A DNA stretch of 64,000 nt. It comes from Nemertoderma westbladi. Lineage: Eukaryota; Xenacoelomorpha; Nemertodermatida; Nemertodermatidae. Below are positions 47,061 through 60,110 of this stretch, piece after piece. The stretch covers positions 1-64,000 of the forward strand of contig JAUCBJ010005092.1 of the NCBI GenBank assembly GCA_032718475.1. Reading direction: 5' to 3'. Numbering within the stretch: the stretch's first letter is position 1; every line of letters starts with the position of its first letter. Both the position numbers and the translations under genes were made by a program. The notes below the pieces were generated by a model. That model saw nothing but the letters and a program-made list of their open reading frames with translations. It was not told the origin of the DNA and made no database searches.

Positions 47061-50000
47061 CTGAGCAACCAGAGGCCATACACTAATGGTAGCAGAAGTC
47101 TTCTATATGAGCTGAGCAACCAGTGGCCATACACTAATGGTAGCAGAAGTCTTCTACATGAGCTGAGCAACCCGAGGCCATACACTAATGGTAACAGAAG
47201 TCTTCTATATGAGCTGAGCAACCAGTGGCCATACACTAATGGTAGCAGAAGTCTTCTACATGAGCTGAGCAACCCGAGGCCATACACTAATGGTAGCAGA
47301 AGTCTTCTACATGAGCTGAGCAACCCGAGGCCATACACTAATGGTAGCAGAAGTCTTCTACATGAGCTGAGCAACCAGTGGCCATACACTAATGGTAGCA
47401 GAAGTCTTCTACATGAGCTGAGCAACCCGAGGCCATACACTAATGGTAACAGAAGTCTTCTACATGAGCTGAGCAACCAGAGGCCATACACTAATGGTAG
47501 CAGAAGTCTTCTACATGAGCTGAGCAACCCGAGGCCATACACTAATGGTAGCAGAAGTCTTCTACATGAGCTGAGCAACCAGAGGCCATACACTAATGGT
47601 AGCAGAAGTCTTCTACATGAGCTGAGCAACCAGAGGCCATACACTAATGGTAGCAGAAGTCTTCTACATGAGCTGAGCAACCCGAGGCCATACACTAATG
47701 GTAGCAGAAGTCTTCTACATGAGCTGAGCAACCAGTGGCCATACACTAATGGTAGCAGAAGTCTTCTACATGAGCTGAGCAACCCGAGGCCATACACTAA
47801 TGGTAGCAGAAGTCTTCTACATGAGCTGAGCAACCCGAGGCCATACACTAATGGTAGCAGAAGTCTTCTACATGAGCAGAGCAACCAGAGGCCATACACT
47901 AATGGTAGCAGAAGTCTTCTACATGAGCTGAGCAACCAGAGGCCATACACTAATGGTAGCAGAAGTCTTCTACATGAGCTGAGCAACCAGAGGCCATACA
48001 CTAATGGTAGCAGAAGTCTTCTACATGAGCTGAGCAACCCGAGGCCATACACTAATGGTAGCAGAAGTCTTCTACATGAGCTGAGCAACCAGAGGCCATA
48101 CACTAATGGTAGCAGAAGTCTTCTACATGAGCTATGCAACCAGAGGCCATACACTAATGGTAACAGAAGTCTTCTATATGAGCTGAGCAACCAGTGGCCA
48201 TACACTAATGGTAGCAGAAGTCTTCTACATGAGCTGAGCAACCAGTGGCCATACACTAATGGTAGCAGAAGTCTTCTACATGAGCTGAGCAACCAGAGGC
48301 CATACACTAATGGTAGCAGAAGTCTTCTACATGAGCTGAGCAACCAGAGGCCATACACTAATGGTAGCAGAAGTCTTCTACATGAGCTATGCAACCAGAG
48401 GCCATACACTAATGGTAGCAGAAGTCTTCTATATGAGCTGAGCAACCAGAGGCCATACACTAATGGTAGCAGAAGTCTTCTACATGAGCTATGCAACCAG
48501 AGGCCATACACTAATGGTAGCAGAAGTCTTCTACATGAGCTGAGCAACCAGTGGCCATACACTAATGGTAGCAGAAGTCTTCTACATGAGCTGAGCAACC
48601 AGAGGCCATACACTAATGGTAGCAGAAGTCTTCTACATGAGCTGAGCAACCAGAGGCCATACACTAATGGTAGCAGAAGTCTTCTACATGAGCTATGCAA
48701 CCAGAGGCCATACACTAATGGTAGCAGAAGTCTTCTACATGAGCTGAGCAACCAGAGGCCATACACTAATGGTAACAGAAGTCTTCTATATGAGCTGAGC
48801 AACCAGAGGCCATACACTAATGGTAACAGAAGTCTTCTACATGAGCTGAGCAACCCGAGGCCATACACTAATGGTAGCAGAAGTCTTCTACATGAGCTGA
48901 GCAACCAGAGGCCATACACTAATGGTAACAGAAGTCTTCTATATGAGCTGAGCAACCCGAGGCCATACACTAATGGTAGCAGAAGTCTTCTACATGAGCT
49001 GAGCAACCAGAGGCCATACACTAATGGTAACAGAAGTCTTCTATATGAGCTGAGCAACCCGAGGCCATACACTAATGGTAACAGAAGTCTTCTACTTAAG
49101 CTGAGCAACCCGAGGCCATACACTAATGGTAACAGAAGTCTTCTACATAAGCTGAGCAACCAGAGGCCATACACTAATGGTAACAGAAGTCTTCTACATG
49201 AGCTGAGTAACCAGAGGCCATACACTAATGGTAGCAGAAGTCTTCTACATGAGCTGAGCAACCAGAGGCCATACACTAATGGTAGCAGAAGTCTTCTACA
49301 TGAGCTGAGCAACCAGTGGCCATACACTAATGGTAGCAGAAGTCTTCTACATGAGCTATGCAACCAGAGGCCATACACTAATGGTAGCAGAAGTCTTCTA
49401 CATGAGCTGAGCAACCAGAGGCCATACACTAATGGTAGCAGAAGTCTTCTACATGAGCTGAGCAACCAGTGGCCATACACTAATGGTAACAGAAGTCTTC
49501 TACATGAGCTGAGCAACCAGAGGCCATACACTAATGGTAGCAGAAGTCTTCTACATGAGCTGAGCAACCCGAGGCCATACACTAATGGTAGCAGAAGTCT
49601 TCTACATGAGCTGAGCAACCAGTGGCCATACACTAATGGTAGCAGAAGTCTTCTACATGAGCTATGCAACCAGAGGCCATACACTAATGGTAACAGAAGT
49701 CTTCTATATGAGCTGAGCAACCCGAGGCCATACACTAATGGTAGCAGAAGTCTTCTACATGAGCTGAGCAACCAGTGGCCATACACTAATGGTAACAGAA
49801 GTCTTCTATATGAGCTGAGCAACCCGAGGCCATACACTAATGGTAGCAGAAGTCTTCTACATGAGCTGAGCAACCAGAGGCCATACACTAATGGTAGCAG
49901 AAGTCTTCTACATGAGCTATGCAACCAGAGGCCATACACTAATGGTAACAGAAGTCTTCTATATGAGCTGAGCAACCAGTGGCCATACACTAATGGTAGC

Positions 50001-53000
50001 AGAAGTCTTCTACATGAGCTGAGCAACCAGTGGCCATACACTAATGGTAGCAGAAGTCTTCTACATGAGCTGAGCAACCAGAGGCCATACACTAATGGTA
50101 GCAGAAGTCTTCTACATGAGCTGAGCAACCAGAGGCCATACACTAATGGTAGCAGAAGTCTTCTACATGAGCTATGCAACCAGAGGCCATACACTAATGG
50201 TAACAGAAGTCTTCTATATGAGCTGAGCAACCAGAGGCCATACACTAATGGTAACAGAAGTCTTCTACATGAGCTGAGCAACCCGAGGCCATACACTAAT
50301 GGTAACAGAAGTCTTCTATATGAGCTGAGCAACCCGAGGCCATACACTAATGGTAACAGAAGTCTTCTATATGAGCTGAGCAACCCGAGGCCATACACTA
50401 ATGGTAGCAGAAGTCTTCTACATGAGCTGAGCAACCAGAGGCCATACACTAATGGTAGCAGAAGTCTTCTACATGAGCTGAGCAACCAGAGGCCATACAC
50501 TAATGGTAGCAGAAGTCTTCTACATAAGCTGAGCAACCCGAGGCCATACACTAATGGTAACAGAAGTCTTCTACATGAGCTGAGCAACCCGAGGCCATAC
50601 ACTAATGGTAACAGAAGTCTTCTACATGAGCTGAGCAACCCGAGGCCATACACTAATGGTAGCAGAAGTCTTCTACATGAGCTGAGCAACCAGAGGCCAT
50701 ACACTAATGGTAGCAGAAGTCTTCTACATGAGCTGAGCAACCAGAGGCCATACACTAATGGTAGCAGAAGTCTTCTACATGAGCTGAGCAACCCGAGGCC
50801 ATACACTAATGGTAGCAGAAGTCTTCTACATGAGCTGAGCAACCCGAGGCCATACACTAATGGTAACAGAAGTCTTCTACATGAGCTGAGCAACCCGAGG
50901 CCATACACTAATGGTAGCAGAAGTCTTCTATATGAGCTGAGCAACCAGTGGCCATATACTAATGGTAGCAGAAGTCTTCTATATGAGCTGAGCAACCAGT
51001 GGCCATACACTAATGGTAGCAGAAGTCTTCTACATGAGCTGAGCAACCCGAGGCCATACACTAATGGTAGCAGAAGTTTTCTACATAAGCTGAGCAACCC
51101 GAGGCCATACACTAATGGTAACAGAAGTCTTCTACATAAGCTGAGCAACCCGAGGCCATACACTAATGGTAACAGAAGTCTTCTACATGAGCTGAGCAAC
51201 CCGAGGCCATACACTAATGGTAGCAGAAGTCTTCTATATGAGCTGAGCAACCAGAGGCCATACACTAATGGTAGCAGAAGTTTTCTACATAAGCTGAGCA
51301 ACCCGAGGCCATACACTAATGGTAGCAGAAGTCTTCTACATGAGCTGAGCAACCCGAGGCCATACACTAATGGTAACAGAAGTCTTCTACATAAGCTGAG
51401 CAACCCGAGGCCATACACTAATGGTAACAGAAGTCTTCTACATGAGCTGAGCAACCCGAGGCCATACACTAATGGTAGCAGAAGTCTTCTACATGAGCTG
51501 AGCAACCCGAGGCCATACACTAATGGTAGCAGAAGTTTTCTACATAAGCTGAGCAACCCGAGGCCATACACTAATGGTAACAGAAGTCTTCTACATGAGC
51601 TGAGCAACCCGAGGCCATACACTAATGGTAGCAGAAGTCTTCTACATGAGCTGAGCAACCCGAGGCCATACACTAATGGTAGCAGAAGTCTTCTACATGA
51701 GCTGAGCAACCAGAGGCCATACACTAATGGTAGCAGAAGTCTTCTACATAAGCTGAGCAACCAGAGGCCATACACTAATGGTATCAGAAGTCTTCTACAT
51801 GAGCTGAGCAACCAGAGGCCATACACTAATGGTAGCAGAAGTCTTCTACATGAGCTGAGCAACCCGAGGCCATACACTAATGGTAGCAGAAGTCTTCTAC
51901 ATAAGCTGAGCAACCCGAGGCCATACACTAATGGTAACAGAAGTCTTCTACATAAGCTGAGCAACCCGAGGCCATACACTAATGGTAACAGAAGTCTTCT
52001 ACATCAGCTGAGCAACCCGAGGCCATACACTAATGGTAACAGAAGTCTTCTACATGAGCTGTGCAACCCGAGGCCATACACTAATGGTAACAGAAGTCTT
52101 CTATATGAGCTGAGCAACCCGAGGCCATACACTAATGGTAGCAGAAGTCTTCTACATGAGCTGAGCAACCCGAGGCCATACACTAATGGTAACAGAAGTC
52201 TTCTACATGAGCTGAGCAACCAGTGGCCATATACTAATGGTAGCAGAAGTCTTCTACATGAGCTGAGCAACCAGAGGCCATACACTAATGGTAGCAGAAG
52301 TCTTCTACATGAGCTGAGTAACCAGAGGCCATACACTAATGGTAGCAGAAGTCTTCTACATGAGCTGAGCAACCAGAGGCCATACACTAATGGTAGCAGA
52401 AGTCTTCTACATGAGCTGAGCAACCAGAGGCCATACACTAATGGTAGCAGAAGTCTTCTACATGAGCTGAGCAACCAGAGGCCATACACTAATGGTAACA
52501 GAAGTCTTCTACATAAGCTGAGCAACCCGAGGCCATACACTAATGGTAACAGAAGTCTTCTACATCAGCTGAGCAACCCGAGGCCATACACTAATGGTAA
52601 CAGAAGTCTTCTACATGAGCTGTGCAACCCGAGGCCATACACTAATGGTAACAGAAGTCTTCTATATGAGCTGAGCAACCCGAGGCCATACACTAATGGT
52701 AGCAGAAGTCTTCTACATGAGCTGAGCAACCCGAGGCCATACACTAATGGTAGCAGAAGTCTTCTACATGAGCTGAGCAACCAGAGGCCATACACTAATG
52801 GTAGCAGAAGTCTTCTACATGAGCTGAGCAACCAGAGGCCATACACTAATGGTAGCAGAAGTCTTCTACATGAGCTGAGCAACCAGAGGCCATACACTAA
52901 TGGTAGCAGAAGTCTTCTACATGAGCAGAGCAACCAGAGGCCATACACTAATGGTAACAGAAGTCTTCTATATGAGCAGAGCAACCAGAGGCCATACACT

Positions 53001-56000
53001 AATGGTAACAGAAGTCTTCTATATGAGCTGAGCAACCAGAGGCCATACACTAATGGTAGCAGAAGTCTTCTACATGAGCTGAGCAACCAGAGGCCATACA
53101 CTAATGGTAGCAGAAGTCTTCTACATGAGCTGAGCAACCCGAGGCCATACACTAATGGTAACAGAAGTCTTCTACATGAGCTGAGCAACCAGAGACCATA
53201 CACTAATGGTAGCAGAAGTCTTCTACATGAGCTGAGCAACCAGAGGCCATACACTAATGGTAGCAGAAGTCTTCTATATGAGCTGAGCAACCAGAGGCCA
53301 TACACTAATGGTAGCAGAAGTCCTCTACATGAGCTGAGCAACCAGAGGCCATACACTAATGGTAGCAGAAGTCTTCTACATGAGCTGTGCAACCCGAGGC
53401 CATACACTAATGGTAGCAGAAGTCTTCTACATGAGCTGAGCAACCCGAGGCCATACACTAATGGTAACAGAAGTCTTCTACATGAGCTGAGCAACCAGAG
53501 ACCATACACTAATGGTAGCAGAAGTCTTCTACATGAGCTGAGCAACCAGAGGCCATACACTAATGGTAGCAGAAGTCTTCTATATGAGCTGAGCAACCAG
53601 AGGCCATACACTAATGGTAGCAGAAGTCCTCTACATGAGCTGAGCAACCAGAGGCCATACACTAATGGTAGCAGAAGTCTTCTACATGAGCTGAGCAACC
53701 AGAGGCCATACACTAATGGTAGCAGAAGTCTTCTATATGAGCTGAGCAACCAGAGGCCATACACTAATGGTAGCAGAAGTCCTCTACATGAGCTGAGCAA
53801 CCAGAGGCCATACACTAATGGTAGCAGAAGTCTTCTACATGAGCTGAGCAACCAGAGGCCATACACTAATGGTATCAGAAGTCTTCTATATGAGCTGAGC
53901 AACCAGAGGCCATACACTAATGGTAGCAGAAGTCTTCTACATGAGCTGAGCAACCAGAGGCCATACACTAATGGTAACAGAAGTCTTCTATATGAGCTGA
54001 GCAACCAGAGGCCATACACTAATGGTAGCAGAAGTCTTCTACATGAGCTGAGCAACCAGAGGCCATACACTAATGGTAGCAGAAGTCTTCTACATGAGCT
54101 GAGCAACCCGAGGCCATACACTAATGGTAGCAGTAGTCTTCTACATGAGCTGAGCAACCAGAGGCCATACACTAATGGTAGCAGTAGTCTTCTACATGAG
54201 TTGAGCAACCAGAGGCCATACACTAATGGTAGCAGTAGTCTTCTACATGAGCTGAGCAACCCGAGGCCATACACTAATGGTAGCAGAAGTCCTCTACATG
54301 AGCTGAGCAACCAGAGGCCATACACTAATGGTAGCAGAAGTCTTCTACATGAGCTGAGCAACCCGAGGCCATACACTAATGGTAGCAGTAGTCTTCTACA
54401 TGAGCTGAGCAACCAGAGGCCATACACTAATGGTAGCAGTAGTCTTCTACATGAGTTGAGCAACCAGAGGCCATACACTAATGGTAGCAGTAGTCTTCTA
54501 CATGAGCTGAGCAACCCGAGGCCATACACTAATGGTAGCAGAAGTCCTCTACATGAGCTGAGCAACCAGAGGCCATACACTAATGGTAGCAGAAGTCTTA
54601 TACATGAGCTGAGCAACCAGAGGCCATACACTAATGGTAGCAGAAGTCTTCTACATGAGCTGAGCAACCAGAGGCCATACACTAATGGTAACAGAAGTCT
54701 TCTATATGAGCTGAGCAACCCGAGGCCATACACTAATGGTAGCAGAAGTCTTCTACATGAGCTGAGCAACCAGAGGCCATACTCTAATGGTAGCAGAAGT
54801 CTTCTACATGAGCTGAGCAACCCGAGGCCATACACTAATGGTAACAGAAGTCTTCTATATGAGCTGAGCAACCAGAGGCCATACACTAATGGTAGCAGAA
54901 GTCCTCTACATGAGCTGAGCAACCAGAGGCCATACACTAATGGTAGCAGAAGTCTTCTACATAAGCTGAGCAACCAGAGGCCATACTCTAATGGTATCAG
55001 AAGTCTTCTACATGAGCTGAGCAACCAGAGGCCATACACTAATGGTAGCAGAAGTCTTCTACATGAGCTGAGAAACCCGAGGCCATACACTAATGGTAAC
55101 AGAAGTCTTCTACATGAGCTGAGCAACCAGTGGCCATACACTAATGGTAGCAGAAGTCTTCTACATGAGCTGAGCAACCCGAGGCCATACTCTAATGGTA
55201 ACAGAAGTCTTCTATATGAGCTGAGCAACCCGAGGACATACACTAATGGTAGCAGAAGTCTTCTACATGAGCTGAGCAACCCGAGGCCATACACTAATGG
55301 TAGCAGAAGTCTTCTATATGAGCTGAGCAACCCGAGGCCATACACTAATGGTAGCAGAAGTCTTCTATATGAGCTGAGCAACCCGAGGCCATACACTAAT
55401 GGTAGCAGAAGTCTTCTATATGAGCTGAGCAACCCGAGGCCATACACTAATGGTAGCAGAAGTCTTCTATATGAGCTGAGCAACCCGAGGCCATACACTA
55501 ATGGTAGCAGAAGTCTTCTACATGAGCTGAGCAACCCGAGGCCATACACTAATGGTAGCAGAAGTCTTCTACATGAGCTGAGCAACCCGAGGCCATACAC
55601 TAATGGTAGCAGAAGTCTTCTATATGAGCTGAGCAACCCGAGGCCATACACTAATGGTAGCAGAAGTCTTCTATATGAGCTGAGCAACCCGAGGCCATAC
55701 ACTAATGGTAGCAGAAGTCTTCTACATGAGCTGTGCAACCCGAGGCCATACACTAATGGTAGCAGAAGTCTTCTACATGAGCTGAGCAACCCGAGGCCAT
55801 ACACTAATGGTAGCAGAAGTCTTCTACATGAGCTGAGCAACCCGAGGCCATACACTAATGGTAGCAGAAGTCTTCTACATGAGCTGAGCAACCCGAGGCC
55901 ATACACTAATGGTAGCAGAAGTCTTCTACATGAGCTGAGCAACCCGAGGCCATACACTAATGGTAGCAGAAGTCTTCTACATGAGCTGAGCAACCCGAGG

Positions 56001-57284
56001 CCATACACTAATGGTAGCAGAAGTCTTCTACATGAGCTGAGCAACCCGAGGCCATACACTAATGGTAGCAGAAGTCTTCTATATGAGCTGAGCAACCCGA
56101 GGCCATACACTAATGGTAGCAGAAGTCTTCTACATGAGCTGTGCAACCCGAGGCCATACACTAATGGTAGCAGAAGTCTTCTACATGAGCTGAGCAACCA
56201 GAGGCCATACACTAATGGTAGCAGAAGTCTTCTACATGAGCTGAGCAACCAGAGGCCATACACTAATGGTAGCAGAAGTCTTCTACATGAGCTGAGCAAC
56301 CAGAGGCCATACACTAATGGTAGCAGAAGTCTTCTACATGAGCTGAGCAACCAGAGGCCATACACTAATGGTAGCAGAAGTCTTCTACATGAGCTGAGCA
56401 ACCCGAGGCCATACACTAATGGTAACAGAAGTCTTCTATATGAGCTGAGCAACCCGAGGCCATACACTAATGGTAGCAGAAGTCTTCTACATGAGCTGAG
56501 CAACCAGAGACCATACACTAATGGTAACAGAAGTCTTCTACATGAGCTGAGCAACCAGAGGCCATACACTAATGGTAGCAGAAGTCTTCTACATGAGCTG
56601 AGCAACCCGAGGCCATACACTAATGGTAGCAGAAGTCTTCTATATGAGCTGAGCAACCCGAGGCCATACACTAATGGTAGCAGAAGTCTTCTACATGAGC
56701 TGAGCAACCAGAGACCATACACTAATGGTAACAGAAGTCTTCTACATGAGCTGAGCAACCAGAGGCCATACACTAATGGTAGCAGAAGTCTTCTACATGA
56801 GCTGAGCAACCAGAGACCATACACTAATGGTAGCAGAAGTCTTCTACATGAGCTGAGCAACCAGAGGCCATACACTAATGGTAGCAGAAGTCTTCTATAT
56901 GAGCTGAGCAACCCGAGGCCATACACTAATGGTAGCAGAAGTCTTCTATATGAGCTGAGCAACCCGAGGCCATACACTAATGGTAGCAGAAGTCTTCTAT
57001 ATGAGCTGAGCAACCCGAGGCCATACACTAATGGTAGCAGAAGTCTTCTACATGAGCTGTGCAACCCGAGGCCATACACTAATGGTAGCAGAAGTCTTCT
57101 ACATGAGCTGAGCAACCAGAGGCCATACACTAATGGTAGCAGAAGTCTTCTACATGAGCTGAGCAACCAGTGGCCATACACTAATGGTAGCAGAAGTCTT
57201 CTACATGAGCTGAGCAACCCGAGGCCATACACTAATGGTAACAGAAGTCTTCTACATGAGCTGAGCAACCCGAGGCCATACACT

Positions 57285-57770
57285 AATGGTATCAGAAGTC
57301 TTCTACATTAGCTGAGCAACCCGAGGCCATACACTAATGGTAGCAGAAGTCTTCTACATGAGCTGAGCAACCCGAGGCCATACACTAATGGTATCAGAAG
57401 TCTTCTACATTAGCTGAGCAACCCGAGGCCATACACTAATGGTAGCAGAAGTCTTCTACATGAGCTGAGCAACCCGAGGCCATACACTAATGGTATCAGA
57501 AGTCTTCTACATTAGCTGAGCAACCCGAGGCCATACACTAATGGTAGCAGAAGTCTTCTACATGAGCTGAGCAACCAGAGGCCATACACTAATGGTAACA
57601 GAAGTCTTCTACATGAGCTGAGCAACCAGTGGCCATACACTAATGGTAGCAGAAGTCTTCTACATGAGCTGAGCAACCAGTGGCCATACACTAATGGTAG
57701 CAGAAGTCTTCTACATGAGCTGAGCAACCCGAGGCCATACACTAATGGTATCAGAAGTCTTCTACATTAG
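57285..57770. repeat. Sat-D dimer repeat with CATTAG units
   Basis: A two-unit block, one normal and one carrying GGTATC plus CATTAG, repeats with a 102-bp period. Its TAG triplets are at 57309, 57411 and 57513, with a further one at 57768 (5 units on). Each TAG is an in-frame stop in the otherwise open plus-strand frame. Confidence 0.8.
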
Positions 57771-58079
57771 CTGAGCAACCCGAGGCCATACACTAATGGT
57801 AGCAGAAGTCTTCTACATGAGCTGAGCAACCAGAGGCCATACACTAATGGTAACAGAAGTCTTCTACATGAGCTGAGCAACCAGTGGCCATACACTAATG
57901 GTAGCAGAAGTCTTCTACATGAGCTGAGCAACCAGTGGCCATACACTAATGGTAGCAGAAGTCTTCTACATGAGCTGAGCAACCCGAGGCCATACACTAA
58001 TGGTAACAGAAGTCTTCTACATGAGCTGAGCAACCAGTGGCCATACACTAATGGTAGCAGAAGTCTTCTACATGAGCTG

Positions 58080-60110
58080 AGCAACCAGTGGCCATACACT
58101 AATGGTATCAGAAGTCTTCTACATGAGCTGAGCAACCAGAGGCCATACACTAATGGTAGCAGAAGTCTTCTATATGAGCTGAGCAACCCGAGGCCATACA
58201 CTAATGGTAACAGAAGTCTTCTACATGAGCTGAGCAACCCGAGGCCATACACTAATGGTAACAGAAGTCTTCTACATGAGCTGAGCAACCCGAGGCCATA
58301 CACTAATGGTAACAGAAGTCTTCTACATGAGCTGAGCAACCAGTGGCCATACACTAATGGTAGCAGAAGTCTTCTACATGAGCTGAGCAACCAGTGGCCA
58401 TACACTAATGGTATCAGAAGTCTTCTACATGAGCTGAGCAACCAGAGGCCATACTCTAATGGTAGCAGAAGTCTTCTACATGAGCTGAGCAACCCGAGGC
58501 CATACACTAATGGTAGCAGAAGTCTTCTATATGAGCTGAGCAACCCGAGGCCATACACTAATGGTAGCAGAAGTCTTCTACATGAGCTGTGCAACCCGAG
58601 GCCATACACTAATGGTAGCAGAAGTCTTCTACATGAGCTGAGCAACCAGAGGCCATACACTAATGGTAACAGAAGTCTTCTATATGAGCTGAGCAACCAG
58701 AGGCCATACACTAATGGTAGCAGAAGTCTTCTACATGAGCTGAGCAACCCGAGGCCATACACTAATGGTAGCAGAAGTCTTCTACATGAGCTGAGCAACC
58801 AGAGGCCATACACTAATGGTAACAGAAGTCTTCTACATGAGCTGAGCAACCAGTGGCCATACACTAATGGTAGCAGAAGTCTTCTACATGAGCTGAGCAA
58901 CCAGTGGCCATACACTAATGGTAGCAGAAGTCTTCTACATGAGCTGAGCAACCCGAGGCCATACACTAATGGTAGCAGAAGTCTTCTACATGAGCTGAGC
59001 AACCCGAGGCCATACACTAATGGTAACAGAAGTCTTCTACATGAGCTGAGCAACCAGAGGTCATACACTAATGGTAGCAGAAGTCTTCTACATGAGCTGA
59101 GCAACCAGAGGCCATACACTAATGGTAGCAGAAGTCTTCTACATGAGCTGAGCAACCCGAGGCCATACACTAATGGTAACAGAAGTCTTCTACATGAGCT
59201 GAGCAACCCGAGGCCATACACTAATGGTAACAGAAGTCTTCTACATGAGCTGAGCAACCAGAGGTCATACACTAATGGTAGCAGAAGTCTTCTACATGAG
59301 CTGAGCAACCCGAGGCCATACACTAATGGTAACAGAAGTCTTCTACATGAGCTGAGCAACCAGAGGTCATACACTAATGGTAGCAGAAGTCTTCTACATG
59401 AGCTGAGCAACCCGAGGCCATACACTAATGGTAACAGAAGTCTTCTACATGAGCTGAGCAACCAGTGGCCATACACTAATGGTAGCAGAAGTCTTCTACA
59501 TGAGCTGAGCAACCAGTGGCCATACACTAATGGTATCAGAAGTCTTCTACATGAGCTGAGCAACCAGAGGCCATACACTAATGGTAGCAGAAGTCTTCTA
59601 TATGAGCTGAGCAACCCGAGGCCATACACTAATGGTAACAGAAGTCTTCTACATGAGCTGAGCAACCCGAGGCCATACACTAATGGTAACAGAAGTCTTC
59701 TACATGAGCTGAGCAACCCGAGGCCATACACTAATGGTAACAGAAGTCTTCTACATGAGCTGAGCAACCAGTGGCCATACACTAATGGTAGCAGAAGTCT
59801 TCTACATGAGCTGAGCAACCAGTGGCCATACACTAATGGTATCAGAAGTCTTCTACATGAGCTGAGCAACCAGAGGCCATACTCTAATGGTAGCAGAAGT
59901 CTTCTACATGAGCTGAGCAACCCGAGGCCATACACTAATGGTAGCAGAAGTCTTCTATATGAGCTGAGCAACCCGAGGCCATACACTAATGGTAGCAGAA
60001 GTCTTCTACATGAGCTGTGCAACCCGAGGCCATACACTAATGGTAGCAGAAGTCTTCTACATGAGCTGAGCAACCAGAGGCCATACACTAATGGTAACAG
60101 AAGTCTTCTA
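58080..60110. repeat. Sat-D higher-order duplication, 1,428 bp (28 units)
   Basis: CAGTGG/GGTATC units and the following run of GGTAAC and TATGAG units at 58080-58690 recur 1,428 bp later (marker TGGTATCAG at 58103 and 59531), exactly 28 units. A 5-unit repeat marked by AGGACATAC (60332 and 60587) lies just after it. Confidence 0.75.

Noticed and set aside
43793-51979. 2,728-codon minus-strand Leu-rich frame in Sat-D as a membrane protein
   Set aside because: Same cause as above. Hydrophobicity follows from the complement of the unit, and CATCAG or CATTAG variants close the frame repeatedly.
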